64,000 nt of DNA, from positions 55,275 to 119,274 of the forward strand of contig VXYK01000037.1 in assembly GCA_009845995.1 (NCBI GenBank). The letters run 5' to 3'. Within the stretch, counting starts at the first letter, position 1, and every line of letters starts with the position of its first letter. This document shows, in pieces, positions 53,602-62,904 of the stretch. The notes under the pieces are model-generated. The model made no database searches and had not been told where the DNA came from. It saw only the letters and a list, made by a program, of their open reading frames with translations. The stretch is from Acidimicrobiaceae bacterium. Lineage in GTDB: Bacteria; Actinomycetota; Acidimicrobiia; Acidimicrobiales; Aldehydirespiratoraceae. The position numbers were made by a program, and so were the translations under genes.

Positions 53602-54438
53602 CTAACGGCGGGGGCCGAAGGTGTCGGCCGCGAGCGCCGTGACTGCTTCAACCACCGCAGGCCATGCTTGGGGCACGAAATCGTGTGACATCTCTTCGAT
53701 CAGCAGGTAACGGGAATCGCTGATCAGTTCAGCGGTTCGCGCGCCTCCCGACGGAGCTATCAGTGTGTCCAAACCGCCATGGATGACCAGCGCCGGCATG
53801 GTCAGCTCCGACAGGCCGGCGACGCGGTCGCCGCTGGCCATGATGGCGTTCATCTGCCTTTGCGCCGCGCCCGGGTTCCAGGCCCTCTGATATCCCGCCG
53901 CGAGGTTGGACTTCAGGGTTTCGGGATCGAACCATTCCGGGTTGGACCAGATCCGGCTGGCTTTCACATCAGCTTCGATCTGGGCCTCAATGGAGTCTTC
54001 GGGGGGCGCAGTGAGAACGTCCCAGGCGTCGAGTGTGGGGTTGCCGACGTCGGACTCGCCTGTGGTCGACATGATCGACACCAGCGCTCGGGTGCGCTGT
54101 GGATGTCGAATGGCGGTGACCTGGGCGATCATTCCGCCCATCGAAACGCCCAGGATTACCGCATCTGCTACTGAGGCGTGGTCGAGGACAGCCACAACAT
54201 CGTCTGCCATGTCGTCGAGCGTGTAGTTGTGGTCATCGCTGCTCATCGACGACAGCCCGGCGTCCCGGTTGTCCATTCGGACCACGAAGAACCCGCGGTC
54301 CACGAACGCCTGACACAACTCAACGGGGTACGACAGCAGTTGGCTGCCGAGACCCGGGATACAGATCAACGCCGGATCGTCGTGCGATCCGAAAGTTTCG
54401 TACTCGACTTCGATGGGACCGTTGTTTGCTCGTGGCAT
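53602..54438 (-). CDS. Alpha/beta hydrolase
   Basis: A 278-residue hydrolase with the oxyanion region PALICIPGLGSQLLSYP, MDNRDAGLSS, the nucleophile elbow ILGVSMGGMIAQ near residues 95-106 (G-x-S-x-G), a late Asp in VIHGGLDTLIAP, and the catalytic His in EEMSHDFV. The sequence resembles esterase/lipase-like members. ATG 54438 is used; the in-frame TTG upstream is unlikely. It precedes the CaiB-type gene and is divergent from the TPP riboswitch. Substrate unknown. Confidence 0.87.
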   Translation of the reverse strand: MPRANNGPIEVEYETFGSHDDPALICIPGLGSQLLSYPVELCQAFVDRGFFVVRMDNRDAGLSSMSSDDHNYTLDDMADDVVAVLDHASVADAVILGVSMGGMIAQVTAIRHPQRTRALVSIMSTTGESDVGNPTLDAWDVLTAPPEDSIEAQIEADVKASRIWSNPEWFDPETLKSNLAAGYQRAWNPGAAQRQMNAIMASGDRVAGLSELTMPALVIHGGLDTLIAPSGGARTAELISDSRYLLIEEMSHDFVPQAWPAVVEAVTALAADTFGPRR

Positions 54439-54505
54439 GGCTGACAAGCATGCCCGACTACAGCGCGTATTGCCCCCTTCGGGTTACACTCGGTCGCACA
54501 TACGA

Positions 54506-54596
54506 TTCCGGGGAGCTCGGGGCAGCCGGGCTGAGAGGTCGACCATCCGCGTCGGCGACCCGCAAGAACCTGATCTGGGTAATGCCAGCGGAGGAA
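54506..54596 (+). promoter_or_regulatory. TPP riboswitch (THI element)
   Basis: The conserved THI core is visible: CTGAGAGGTC at 54531-54540 and CCTGATCTGGGTAATGCCAG at 54569-54588. The closing P1 helix pairs TTCC (54506-54509) with GGAA (54593-54596). The Shine-Dalgarno GGAGG (54590-54594) lies inside the 3' strand of P1, and the thiB ATG is only four bases on. TPP binding would directly hide the ribosome-binding site of the thiamine transporter mRNA. Confidence 0.93.
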
Positions 54597-54599
54597 ACC

Positions 54600-55742
54600 A
54601 TGACTCGACCACACTTTTCCGTCAGCCTGATCGCCGGGCTCATCGGCTTCATCGTCATCGTTTTGATCGGCGCGGCCTGCGGCAACGACGACAACGTCGG
54701 CGACACCAGCTCCCCAACCGATATGGGCGAAACCCCCGGCGACGCCCCCGCGAGTTCTCAATATGTCACGACAGGCGGCAACGAACTGCCTGCGGACCCT
54801 TCGGGCATCACCCTGCTCACCCACGATTCGTTCGCGCTTTCCGACGAGACGCTCGCGACCTTCACCGCGCAGACCGGTATCGAGGTGACGCTGCTGCAGG
54901 CGGGCGACACGGGCACGATGGTGAGCGAAGCAATCCTTACAGCCGGCAATCCGCTCGGTGACGTGATGTTCGGCGTCGACAACACCTTCTTGGCCCGTAC
55001 ACTCAACGCCGAGTTGTTCGAGCCTTACGAGTCGCCCAACCTCGCCGACGTACCAGACATATTCAAACTCGATCCCCAGAACCGGGTCACGCCAATCGAT
55101 TTCGGCGATGTCTGCATCAACTACTGGACCGACGCTCTGCCCGCCGATCCCCCTACAACCCTGGAGGATCTGACAGCGCCGGAGTTCGCCGATCAACTCG
55201 TGGTGCAGAACCCCGAGACCTCTTCACCGGGCTTGGCCTTCCTGTTGGCCACGATCGCCGGAACCGACGATTGGGAGCAGTTCTGGGCTGATCTTGCCGA
55301 CAACGGCGTCGCGGTCACAGCAGGTTGGGAAGACGCCTACTACGGAGAGTTCATCTCCGGCGGGGGCGATCGCTCGATGGTCGTTTCCTACGCTTCGAGT
55401 CCACCCGCGGAAGTGATCTATGCGAGCTCTCCCATCGACACCCCTCCGACCGGAGTGCTTCTCGATTCGTGTTTCCGCCAGATCGAGTTCGCGGGGGTGC
55501 TGTCGGGAACCGATCATCCCGCCGAAGCTCAGGCGTTGATCGACTTCATGCTCACACCTACTTTCCAAGACGACGTGCCGCTCAACATGTTTGTGTTCCC
55601 CGTTGCCAACACGGCCACGTTGCCGCAGGTTTTCGGCGAGCACGCACAGATCGCTGATGATCCGCTGTTCGTCGATCCCGCCGATATCGAGGCTCACCGC
55701 GATGAATGGACGGACCGGTGGGTCGAAATCGTTCTCGGATAG
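54600..55742 (+). CDS. thiB: Thiamine ABC transporter substrate-binding lipoprotein
   Basis: The 380-residue protein has an N-terminal hydrophobic signal ending LIGAAC-GNDD, a probable lipoprotein cysteine although the -3 residue is atypical. An Asp/Thr-rich linker follows, then a periplasmic-binding-protein fold: LLTHDSFALSDETL, VSEAILTAGNPLGDVMFGVD, RVTPIDFGDVCINYW and a final conserved W-x-x-I-V segment. This pattern is ThiB-like. ATG 54600 is fixed by the riboswitch/ribosome-binding site just upstream. Followed by permease and ATPase genes. Confidence 0.92.
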   Translation: MTRPHFSVSLIAGLIGFIVIVLIGAACGNDDNVGDTSSPTDMGETPGDAPASSQYVTTGGNELPADPSGITLLTHDSFALSDETLATFTAQTGIEVTLLQAGDTGTMVSEAILTAGNPLGDVMFGVDNTFLARTLNAELFEPYESPNLADVPDIFKLDPQNRVTPIDFGDVCINYWTDALPADPPTTLEDLTAPEFADQLVVQNPETSSPGLAFLLATIAGTDDWEQFWADLADNGVAVTAGWEDAYYGEFISGGGDRSMVVSYASSPPAEVIYASSPIDTPPTGVLLDSCFRQIEFAGVLSGTDHPAEAQALIDFMLTPTFQDDVPLNMFVFPVANTATLPQVFGEHAQIADDPLFVDPADIEAHRDEWTDRWVEIVLG

Positions 55743-57343
55743 GGGGACTTGCGGCCCGTTGGGTCGCGGTCGGGGTGCCGGCAGTTTTCTTGGCGGTGTT
55801 CTTCGTCTATCCGGTCGGGGCGATCCTGTGGCGCGGTCTCGGCGAGGAAGGACTCGGGCCGATGTCGGACCTGTTCGCTTCAGCGCGGACCCGGGGTGTC
55901 GTGTGGTTCACCGTGTGGCAGGCACTGGCCTCTACGGTGATCACGCTGGTTGTCGCGCTGCCGGCGGCGGCGCTCGTTTCACGCCTGAGAGGGCGTTACC
56001 GACACTTGATCAGGGGGCTGGTCACCGTGCCTTTCGTGCTCCCGACGGTGGTGGTTGCCGGTGCCTTCGAGGGAGTATTCTTTCGGTTCGGACTTGATCA
56101 GGGTGACTTTCGTCTGCGGCATACGGTGTGGGCGATCCTGCTTGCACATGTGTTCTTCAACTATGCGGTGGTGGTGCGCATTGTCGGGTCGTTTTGGAGC
56201 GGTCTGGACCACCATCTCGAGGAGCAGGCCCGTGTGCTGGGGGCTGGGCCGATCCAAACGTTCTGGGCGGTGACGCTGCCGAGGTTGCGGCCGGCCATCG
56301 CCTCGGCTTGCGCGATCGTCTTTCTCTTCTCGTTCACCTCTTTCGGGGTGATCCTGCTGCTCGGCGGGCCGCGTCGGGCGACTCTGGAAACGGAGATCTA
56401 TCGTCAAGCCGTCACCCGCGGAGACCTTCGTTCTGCGGCGGCTCTGGCTCTGCTGCAACTCTTTGCCGTTCTGGCTTTGATCGCGGTGGCCACTCGACTG
56501 GAGCGCCGTCGACCAGCACCGACAGGAGTCGTTCATCGTCCGCCGCAGCCAATGCGCCGGGCTTTCAGGGGGGCGAACTTGGCGATGATGACCGTCCTGT
56601 TGGGCTCCCCGATCGCGATCCTCGTCGAACGCTCTTTGGCCGTCGGCGACGGCTACGGGTTCGATCACTATCGGGCACTGACCGAGCGGGTTCCGCAGCT
56701 TCCGGCTTCAGCGGCAACCGCGCTGAGCACCTCTTTGGTCTTCGCAACTGCCGCCACAGCGATGGCGTTGACGGTCGGTACGTTGACCGCGTTCGTGGTG
56801 GTGCACGGGCGCTTGAGCCTCCGCCGTATTTTTGACCTGGGTCTGACCCTTCCGCTGGGAACATCGGCTGTGACCATCGGGTTCGGGATTCTCATCGCGC
56901 TCGACGAACCACCCCTTGATCTGCGCACTTCGTGGTGGATCATACCGATTGCCCACGCACTGGTTGGAACGCCTTTTGTGGTGCGGACCATGGTTCCGGT
57001 GCTGCGTAGGATCGATCCGCAGATCCGCGAGGCAGCGGCTGTTCTGGGGGCCTCCCCCGGGCGGGTGCGACGCCTCGTCGATCTGCCGATCGCCGGCCGG
57101 GGAATGTTGGTTGGAGCTGGTTTCGCTTTCGCCGTGTCGCTTGGTGAATTCGGGGCCACTTCGTTTCTGCCTCGCCGTCCCGAGACTCTTACGGCTCCCT
57201 TGGCGCTTTTCCGACTGCTGTCGACTCCTGGCGAGTTGTTGCGGGGTCAAGCGATGGCGCTGGCAGTTGTGTTGATGGCCATTGTGGCTCTGTCAGTGGT
57301 GGCGATTGAAGCGGCTCGCGGAACCGAACAGGACTTCCTGTGA
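55706..57343 (+). CDS. thiP: Thiamine ABC transporter permease
   Basis: The 545-residue protein is a double permease with about twelve membrane helices. It has two EAA loops for ATPase contact: EEQARVLGAGPIQTFWAVTL near residue 172 and REAAAVLGASPGRVRRLVDL near residue 442. The two-in-one ThiP architecture and length match. The start at 55706 overlaps thiB by 37 bases; a GTG four codons later is also possible. Part of the riboswitch-controlled thiBPQ operon. Confidence 0.92.
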   Translation: MDGPVGRNRSRIGGLAARWVAVGVPAVFLAVFFVYPVGAILWRGLGEEGLGPMSDLFASARTRGVVWFTVWQALASTVITLVVALPAAALVSRLRGRYRHLIRGLVTVPFVLPTVVVAGAFEGVFFRFGLDQGDFRLRHTVWAILLAHVFFNYAVVVRIVGSFWSGLDHHLEEQARVLGAGPIQTFWAVTLPRLRPAIASACAIVFLFSFTSFGVILLLGGPRRATLETEIYRQAVTRGDLRSAAALALLQLFAVLALIAVATRLERRRPAPTGVVHRPPQPMRRAFRGANLAMMTVLLGSPIAILVERSLAVGDGYGFDHYRALTERVPQLPASAATALSTSLVFATAATAMALTVGTLTAFVVVHGRLSLRRIFDLGLTLPLGTSAVTIGFGILIALDEPPLDLRTSWWIIPIAHALVGTPFVVRTMVPVLRRIDPQIREAAAVLGASPGRVRRLVDLPIAGRGMLVGAGFAFAVSLGEFGATSFLPRRPETLTAPLALFRLLSTPGELLRGQAMALAVVLMAIVALSVVAIEAARGTEQDFL

Positions 57344-57373
57344 GCTGGAGGATGTTGTGAGCTGGGAACTGCC

Positions 57374-58330
57374 ATGATCTGGGAATTGGACGCGGTGTCG
57401 GTTCGTTTTGGCGATGTGCTGGCCGTCGACAGTGCTTCATTTGAAATCTCGAGTGGTGAACTGGTGGTGATCCTCGGTCCGAGCGGTTGTGGCAAGTCAA
57501 CGATGCTGCGGGTTGTTGCTGGACTTCAACAGCCCGATTCGGGCCGAGTTCTGATCGACGGCGCGGACTCCGCTGCGCTTCTGCCGCATCAGAGGAGCAT
57601 CGGTCTGATGTTCCAGCAACACACTTTGTTTCCGCATCATGATGTGGCGGGCAACGTCGAGTTCGGTCTGCGCATGGCGGGCTTAGCGCCCGCTCAGAGG
57701 GCGCAACGAGTCCGTGATTTGTTAGTGCTGGTGGGTCTTGGTGGTTTCGAGTCCCGAGATGTCGCGACTCTGTCGGGTGGAGAGGCACAGCGGGTGGCTT
57801 TGGCGAGGTCTTTGGCGCCGAACCCGGCCCTGCTGTTGCTCGATGAGCCGTTCGGTTCGCTTGACCGCGGCTTGCGCGACCGCTTGACCGACGAGTTGCC
57901 TCAGGTTCTTTCTGAGGCTGGTACGACCGCGATCCATGTGACCCATGATCACGACGAGGCGTTCAGCCTTGCCGACCGGCTCGTGGTGATGGAGTCGGGG
58001 CGCATCTTACGGGTCGGGCCTCCCGGGGAGGTTTGGGCCGATCCGCGTACGGTCGCGGTCGCTGAGTTCTTGGGTCATCGCAATATCGTGACCCGTGGTT
58101 CACGACTCGAGGTGATTCGCCGCGACGCCGCTACGGTCGCCGCTGACGGCGAACTGGAGGGAATCGTGGTCACCTCGCGTTTCAGGGGCGACTACTACGA
58201 CCTGACCGTTGACACTGCGCTGGGTGAGCTCCGCTTTCGTGTTGGCGAAGCCGTCGGGGCGGGTGACCGTGTCCGTTTGAGAATCGACCCGAGCCGCGTC
58301 GCTCGTCTCAACCCCCGACCAGCGTCCTAA
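57374..58330 (+). CDS. thiQ: Thiamine ABC transporter ATPase
   Basis: The 318-residue protein has Walker A GPSGCGKSTM near residues 36-45, the Q-loop, ABC signature LSGGEAQRVALARSLA, Walker B LLLLDEPFGSLD and the switch histidine in IHVTHDHDEAF. A C-terminal regulatory-like extension of about 90 residues (TOBE-like, VVTSRFRGDYYDLTVDT) follows. It begins 30 bases after thiP. It completes a transporter whose expression is set by TPP. Confidence 0.92.
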   Translation: MIWELDAVSVRFGDVLAVDSASFEISSGELVVILGPSGCGKSTMLRVVAGLQQPDSGRVLIDGADSAALLPHQRSIGLMFQQHTLFPHHDVAGNVEFGLRMAGLAPAQRAQRVRDLLVLVGLGGFESRDVATLSGGEAQRVALARSLAPNPALLLLDEPFGSLDRGLRDRLTDELPQVLSEAGTTAIHVTHDHDEAFSLADRLVVMESGRILRVGPPGEVWADPRTVAVAEFLGHRNIVTRGSRLEVIRRDAATVAADGELEGIVVTSRFRGDYYDLTVDTALGELRFRVGEAVGAGDRVRLRIDPSRVARLNPRPAS

Positions 58331-58379
58331 CCCCAACCCGCGCCTCAACCCCAACCCGCGCCTCAGCCCCAACCCATGG
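58331..58379. repeat. Short 18-bp tandem repeat between convergent genes
   Basis: About 2.7 copies of an 18-bp unit (CCCCAACCCGCGCCTCAA) run from 58331 to 58379, crossing the end of the minus-strand metallopeptidase gene. They lie between the thiQ stop and that gene. No terminator hairpin is evident. Confidence 0.85.
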
Positions 58380-58707
58380 TGTGCAGCGCATCGTCATCGA
58401 TACCGAAGTGATGGGCGATCTCGTGGATGACGGTGATTTCGATCTCGTCGGTCAGTTCCGTTTCGTCTTGACACATCTCACATAGCGGCAACCGGTAGAC
58501 GCTTATCTTGTCGGGCATCTCGAAGGCGCCATAGGTCTCTCGCTCAGTGAGCGGAACACCCTCGTACAAGCCGAGAAGGTCTTCTGTCGGGTGCCGGTCT
58601 TCGACCACGACCGCAACGTTCTCCATCAGAGAGCCCAACTCTGGTGGAAGCGCATCGATGACTTCAGCCACCAACCGTTCAAAACGCAATGGGTTGAGCG
58701 GTTCCAC
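58363..58707 (-). CDS. Zincin-like metallopeptidase (PF06262-type)
   Basis: The 114-residue protein ends with the zinc motif HEIAHHFGIDDDALHTMGWG (HExxH plus a downstream Asp), the hallmark of this short metallopeptidase-like family. An N-terminal helix (FERLVAEVIDALPPEL) and a beta-rich centre (ISVYRLPLCEMC) precede it. Length is normal. Substrate unknown. Its 3' end lies in an 18-bp repeat, and it is divergent from uvrD2. Confidence 0.88.
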   Translation of the reverse strand: MEPLNPLRFERLVAEVIDALPPELGSLMENVAVVVEDRHPTEDLLGLYEGVPLTERETYGAFEMPDKISVYRLPLCEMCQDETELTDEIEITVIHEIAHHFGIDDDALHTMGWG

Positions 58708-58745
58708 CCAGCAGAGGCTAACGGCCGACTCGCTAGGGTGCGGGA

Positions 58746-60692
58746 ATGATCGCGTCTGATCACTCTTCTGACCCCGCCGAGGCGTTACTGGCGGGGTTGA
58801 CTGAAGAGCAACGAGACGCGGTGACTACCGCGGCTTCACCGCTTTGCATTATCGCCGGCGCTGGATCGGGCAAGACCCGGGTGTTGACTCGTCGAGTGGC
58901 CTGGCAGTCGGCGGAGGGAAACATCGACCCTCGTCGTGTGCTGGTACTCACCTTCACCCGGCGGGCCGCGTCTGAGCTGCGGTCGAGGCTGCGAGCGCTG
59001 GGGATGCGATCCGAAGTGGCGGCCGGGACCTTTCACTCGGCGGCTCTGGCGTTGCTGCGGCGCTACTGGGATCACTGCGAACGACCCCATATGAAGCTCT
59101 CGGCGAACCGATTCTCGCTGTTGGCAAAGTCGAGCCCGAACGTCGACCAGGCGACCATCACCGCCCTCAACACCGAAATCGGTTGGGCTCGGGCCCGGTT
59201 GATCACCCCGGAGCGTTACGCCGATGAAGCCACCCGGGCCCGCCGCCGACCCCCGCAGAGCGCCGATTTCACTGCGTCGGCCTATGACGCCTACCAGGAG
59301 GCCAAGCGAACACGCCGAGTCATCGACTTCGACGATGTGTTGGCTCTCTGCCATGCCGTACTGACCCAGGAAAAGGCTTTCGCCGACGCTCAACGCTGGT
59401 ACTACCAACATCTGCTCGTCGACGAGTTCCAAGATGTCAACCCCCTTCAGTTCGCGGTCTTGCGGGCCTGGCTCGGAGCCGAGTCGTCGCTCGCTCTGGT
59501 GGGTGATCCAGACCAGGCCATCTATGGCTGGAACGGTGCCGATCCGGACTTCATCCGGCACGTCGACCAGCACTTTCCCGGAATCGCCGTGGTGAAGCTG
59601 CGGACCAACTTTCGGTCGACCCCAGAAGTGCTGAACGCTGCCGCCCGTGTGCTATACAGCGAACCGCAACCCGCCGTCCGGATGTCAGGTGACCCACCCA
59701 CAGTGACCGCAACCGCCGGTGACGACGAGGGTTCGGCGTTGGCCCGAGCCGTACGCGCTCGGCACCAGGCGGGCAGGTCTTGGCGGGACCAAGCGGTGCT
59801 GGCCCGCACCAACGCGCAGCTGCCTGTTCTGCAAGCGCAACTGAGAGCTTTGGGAGTGCCGACTCGAACTCGTGACAGTGGCGTGTTGCGGCGTCCAGAG
59901 ATAGTCGATGTGCTGGACCGCTGGCCCAGCGGCGCGGCGTTGTCCACGTTGCTGGCCGACGAGCGAATGCGCGAGCAGGACCGGGGCCTCGATCCCGAAC
60001 AGGTCGACTTGGTCGAGACATTCCTCGGGTTGGCTCGGGACCATCTCGTGCTCGAGCCGAGCGCCACCGTTTCCGATTTTGTGGCGTCGTTGCGCAGCGA
60101 TGATCGTGTCGGAGCGGCTGTGGATGCCGTGGAACTTTGCACTTTCCACGCCGCCAAGGGGCTTGAGTGGCCGATAGTTCATCTGGTCGGTCTCGAAGAC
60201 GGGTTGGTTCCCGTGGCTTATGCCCGCTCCCAAGCTGCGCGCCGAGAAGAGCAACGTTTGCTCTATGTAGCGACCACCAGAGCCCGCCAGGAGCTTCACG
60301 TCATGTGGTGTTCGAGCCGAATGGTGGGAGACACGCTCGTCGAACGAGCCCCCTCTCCTTGGTTGGAGGCGTTCACAGCCGACAAGTCCCAAAAACGGGT
60401 AGGCCCGCCGAGCGAGGTTCTTGAGTTGCTTGAGCGCTTGGATGAGTCGAGTTCCCCCGCCGAATCGGGCGACCGCACCGGAGAACTGCTGGCCGCACTG
60501 CGACACTGGCGCGAGAATGCCGCCAGGACCGCCCGGATCACGCCTCAGTCGGTTTTGCACGACAGCACATTGCGCCGCATCGCCGAGCAGGAACCGTCCA
60601 CCGATTCAGAACTCGCCGCCATCATCGGGTCCAACATGGCCCACCGATTCGGCCCCCGCATCCTCGAGGTCATTCACTCCCTGAATTCCTGA
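58746..60692 (+). CDS. Superfamily I DNA helicase UvrD2
   Basis: The 648-residue protein has the SF1A motifs: LCIIAGAGSGKTRVLTRRVA (Walker A near residue 37), VLTFTRRAASELRSR, LLVDEFQDVNPLQ (motif II), LVGDPDQAIYGWNGADP (III), KLRTNFRS (IV), FHAAKGLEWPIVHLVGLEDG (V) and LLYVATTRARQEL (VI). The last ~75 residues (LRHWRENAARTARITPQSVL, then LRRIAEQEPSTDSELAAI) look like an HRDC domain. That is the actinobacterial UvrD2 form, here without visible zinc cysteines. Confidence 0.92.
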   Translation: MIASDHSSDPAEALLAGLTEEQRDAVTTAASPLCIIAGAGSGKTRVLTRRVAWQSAEGNIDPRRVLVLTFTRRAASELRSRLRALGMRSEVAAGTFHSAALALLRRYWDHCERPHMKLSANRFSLLAKSSPNVDQATITALNTEIGWARARLITPERYADEATRARRRPPQSADFTASAYDAYQEAKRTRRVIDFDDVLALCHAVLTQEKAFADAQRWYYQHLLVDEFQDVNPLQFAVLRAWLGAESSLALVGDPDQAIYGWNGADPDFIRHVDQHFPGIAVVKLRTNFRSTPEVLNAAARVLYSEPQPAVRMSGDPPTVTATAGDDEGSALARAVRARHQAGRSWRDQAVLARTNAQLPVLQAQLRALGVPTRTRDSGVLRRPEIVDVLDRWPSGAALSTLLADERMREQDRGLDPEQVDLVETFLGLARDHLVLEPSATVSDFVASLRSDDRVGAAVDAVELCTFHAAKGLEWPIVHLVGLEDGLVPVAYARSQAARREEQRLLYVATTRARQELHVMWCSSRMVGDTLVERAPSPWLEAFTADKSQKRVGPPSEVLELLERLDESSSPAESGDRTGELLAALRHWRENAARTARITPQSVLHDSTLRRIAEQEPSTDSELAAIIGSNMAHRFGPRILEVIHSLNS

Positions 60693-60773
60693 ACACGGCT
60701 TCGAAGGCTCCGGCCACACCCGACTAAGCGGCTCCCACGGCTCCGGCCACGCCAGGCGAAACCACCGCAACGC

Positions 60774-62900
60774 CTAGCTGCGGCGCGGGAGGGCGACCAC
60801 CGCGACGTTGGCGTCGCACTGCTCAAGAACCGTCTCGACGGTGTGGCCCAAGAACGGACGACCATCAACGCTGCGCAACTGAGCACCTAGAACCACCAGA
60901 TCGCAGTCCTCATCCTTGGCAACCCCCACCAGCGCCATAGGCACATTCGCCGAACTCGGAATCAGAGTCCGAGGCCAAACCCCGGCTTCAACAGCCCGCA
61001 GAGTCGCAATGTCCATCAGTTCCTTGGCGACCACTTCGCTCGGGTCCAGATCCGAAGTGCGACGTTTCAACACCCGCGGAACAAACGTCTTGCGGTTGAG
61101 CACATGAGTCAGGACCACCTCGGTGCCCAACTGATCCGCGATGCTGAACGCCACTTCTTGAGCCGCGCTCGAAGAACGAGTGCCTGTCACCGGGACAACC
61201 ACTCGGCTGAACGCCGCAGGCAGGGGACGTTCAAGGTCACGAGCGCGGCGGACGATCACGACCGGGATCGTTGCGTTCAGCAGGATTTCGTCGACCATCG
61301 GCGAATAGAGCTGACCCTCGTGACGGGTTGCGACGCCCACCGCGATCACTCCATAACCCAAGCGCGACTCGGCAGTGATCTCCGCCGCGGCACTGCTGCC
61401 ACTCACCGACCGGTGGTCGACAACCCGCTCGTTCAGCACAGCTTCGAGCACCGAAATGTCAGGCCGCTCACCTCCGTCGACGACCGAGACCAGCGTCGCC
61501 GGCGCCTCCTTCGGCCAGGCGAACTGCACCAACTGCGCTGCGGATATCGACGCTGGTCCACCCCGAGACGGCAACAGAATCCGCGACGATTTCACAACCA
61601 GGTTCTGGCTGAGAGCCTTCTCCCGATCAAGGCGCTCCTGCTCATCAGCAGAGCCCCTCCAGCCACGTACCACCATCCGCAGCGACACCGCCGCGAACAC
61701 CGAGGTGACCACCGGCACGATGACGATCACTGTGTACGCCGTCTCGCTGAACACACCGAGCGAAAGCCCGACAGAAGCAATCACGATCTCAAGCGCTCCA
61801 CGGGCATTCAGACCAGCACCCAGTGCCACCGCGGCTCGTGGGCTCTGACCGGCCAAACGAGCCCCGACGAACGCTCCAGCGAACTTCGCGCCGATCGCCA
61901 CCGCAAGCACAATGCCCACCCACCTGAGCGCCTCCGAATCGAGGAGACCCAGGTCAACGCGCATTCCCGCAGTCGCGAAGAAGATCGGCGCAAGGAGGCT
62001 CGTTGTGAGCGATTCGATGTGATGCAGCACCTCGGGCTGGCCGAATCGCGAGCGGTGCAGAACAACGCCGGCCACGAAAGCACCCAACACCGCCTCGATG
62101 CCCAACGCCTGAGTGGCAACTCCATATACGAGCATCGTCACCACCACCACGGTCATCGCCCCTGCGATGTTGGCTCCATCCCGGCGCACCCAGCGCAACG
62201 CCCTGTCAACCAACCGCTGACCGACCGTCATGGCCAGCGCCAAGAAGGCAGCGAGTCCGAGAACCGTTTCGAGCACGACTCGGACCGAAACCGCGCCGGA
62301 GGCCGCGAAACTGGCGAAGATCGCCAGCATCACCCAGCCGATTACGTCGTTGGCCATGCCCGCAGCGACCGTGATCTGTCCGAAGTCGCGCCGCATCAGA
62401 CCGAGTTCGGACAGTATCTTGGCAATCACTGCCAGAGCCGAGACCGCTAGTGCCGCCGCCACGAACAGGGCGAACACGGTTCGGTCGGCTTCGTCACCCA
62501 GGAAGGAGTCGGGCAGCGCTACCCCGACCAGAAGACCACCGATCAGAGGCACCACCAAGCTGAATCCGGTCACCAGCGCGGCGGCGCGTCCGAGGCTTCG
62601 GATCAACCCAAGATCGGTCTCGAAACCCGCGGTGACCAGCAAAAGGGCCACACCCAGCCAACTGACCGCCAGTAGAGCTCCCGAGGAAATCTCTTCTTCG
62701 GGAAGGAACCACTCGAAACCGGCCGGCCAGACACGCCCGAAAATCGACGGGCCGACGATGATTCCCGCAGCCAGTTGCCCGATCACCGACGGGAGGTTGA
62801 TACGACGCATCAACCCGCCGAACAAGCGAGCGACTGAGACCAGGACCAGCAGCTGCGTCCAAAACACAAGGAGTTGATGCTCGTCGAGCGGAATCAACAT
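60774..62900 (-). CDS. Kef-type cation:proton antiporter with UspA-like domain
   Basis: The 708-residue protein has a twelve- to thirteen-helix CPA2 antiporter domain (about residues 8-400; INLPSVIGQLAAGIIVGPS near the start and AGMANDVIGWVM with the ion-site Asp). The C-terminal cytoplasmic part (about 420-705) shows two UspA-like segments (e.g. RVVVPVTGTRSSSAAQEVAF and CDLVVLGAQLRS) in place of a TrkA-N domain. It probably exchanges K+ or Na+ for protons under nucleotide control. It is encoded four bases from xthA. Confidence 0.87.
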   Translation of the reverse strand: MLIPLDEHQLLVFWTQLLVLVSVARLFGGLMRRINLPSVIGQLAAGIIVGPSIFGRVWPAGFEWFLPEEEISSGALLAVSWLGVALLLVTAGFETDLGLIRSLGRAAALVTGFSLVVPLIGGLLVGVALPDSFLGDEADRTVFALFVAAALAVSALAVIAKILSELGLMRRDFGQITVAAGMANDVIGWVMLAIFASFAASGAVSVRVVLETVLGLAAFLALAMTVGQRLVDRALRWVRRDGANIAGAMTVVVVTMLVYGVATQALGIEAVLGAFVAGVVLHRSRFGQPEVLHHIESLTTSLLAPIFFATAGMRVDLGLLDSEALRWVGIVLAVAIGAKFAGAFVGARLAGQSPRAAVALGAGLNARGALEIVIASVGLSLGVFSETAYTVIVIVPVVTSVFAAVSLRMVVRGWRGSADEQERLDREKALSQNLVVKSSRILLPSRGGPASISAAQLVQFAWPKEAPATLVSVVDGGERPDISVLEAVLNERVVDHRSVSGSSAAAEITAESRLGYGVIAVGVATRHEGQLYSPMVDEILLNATIPVVIVRRARDLERPLPAAFSRVVVPVTGTRSSSAAQEVAFSIADQLGTEVVLTHVLNRKTFVPRVLKRRTSDLDPSEVVAKELMDIATLRAVEAGVWPRTLIPSSANVPMALVGVAKDEDCDLVVLGAQLRSVDGRPFLGHTVETVLEQCDANVAVVALPRRS

Positions 62901-62904
62901 CTGA

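Noticed and set aside
54366..55196. 276-codon minus-strand frame over the riboswitch and thiB
   Set aside because: It crosses a conserved riboswitch and a clear lipoprotein gene in antisense; no domain features.
60693..60773. Repeated GGCTCCGGCCAC between uvrD2 and the antiporter gene
   Set aside because: Only two 12-base copies in an 81-base convergent gap; no hairpin with a U-tract, so no terminator or element call is justified.
61104..62450. 448-codon plus-strand frame opposite the Kef-type gene
   Set aside because: Arg/His-rich antisense translation of a conserved membrane protein; no domain.
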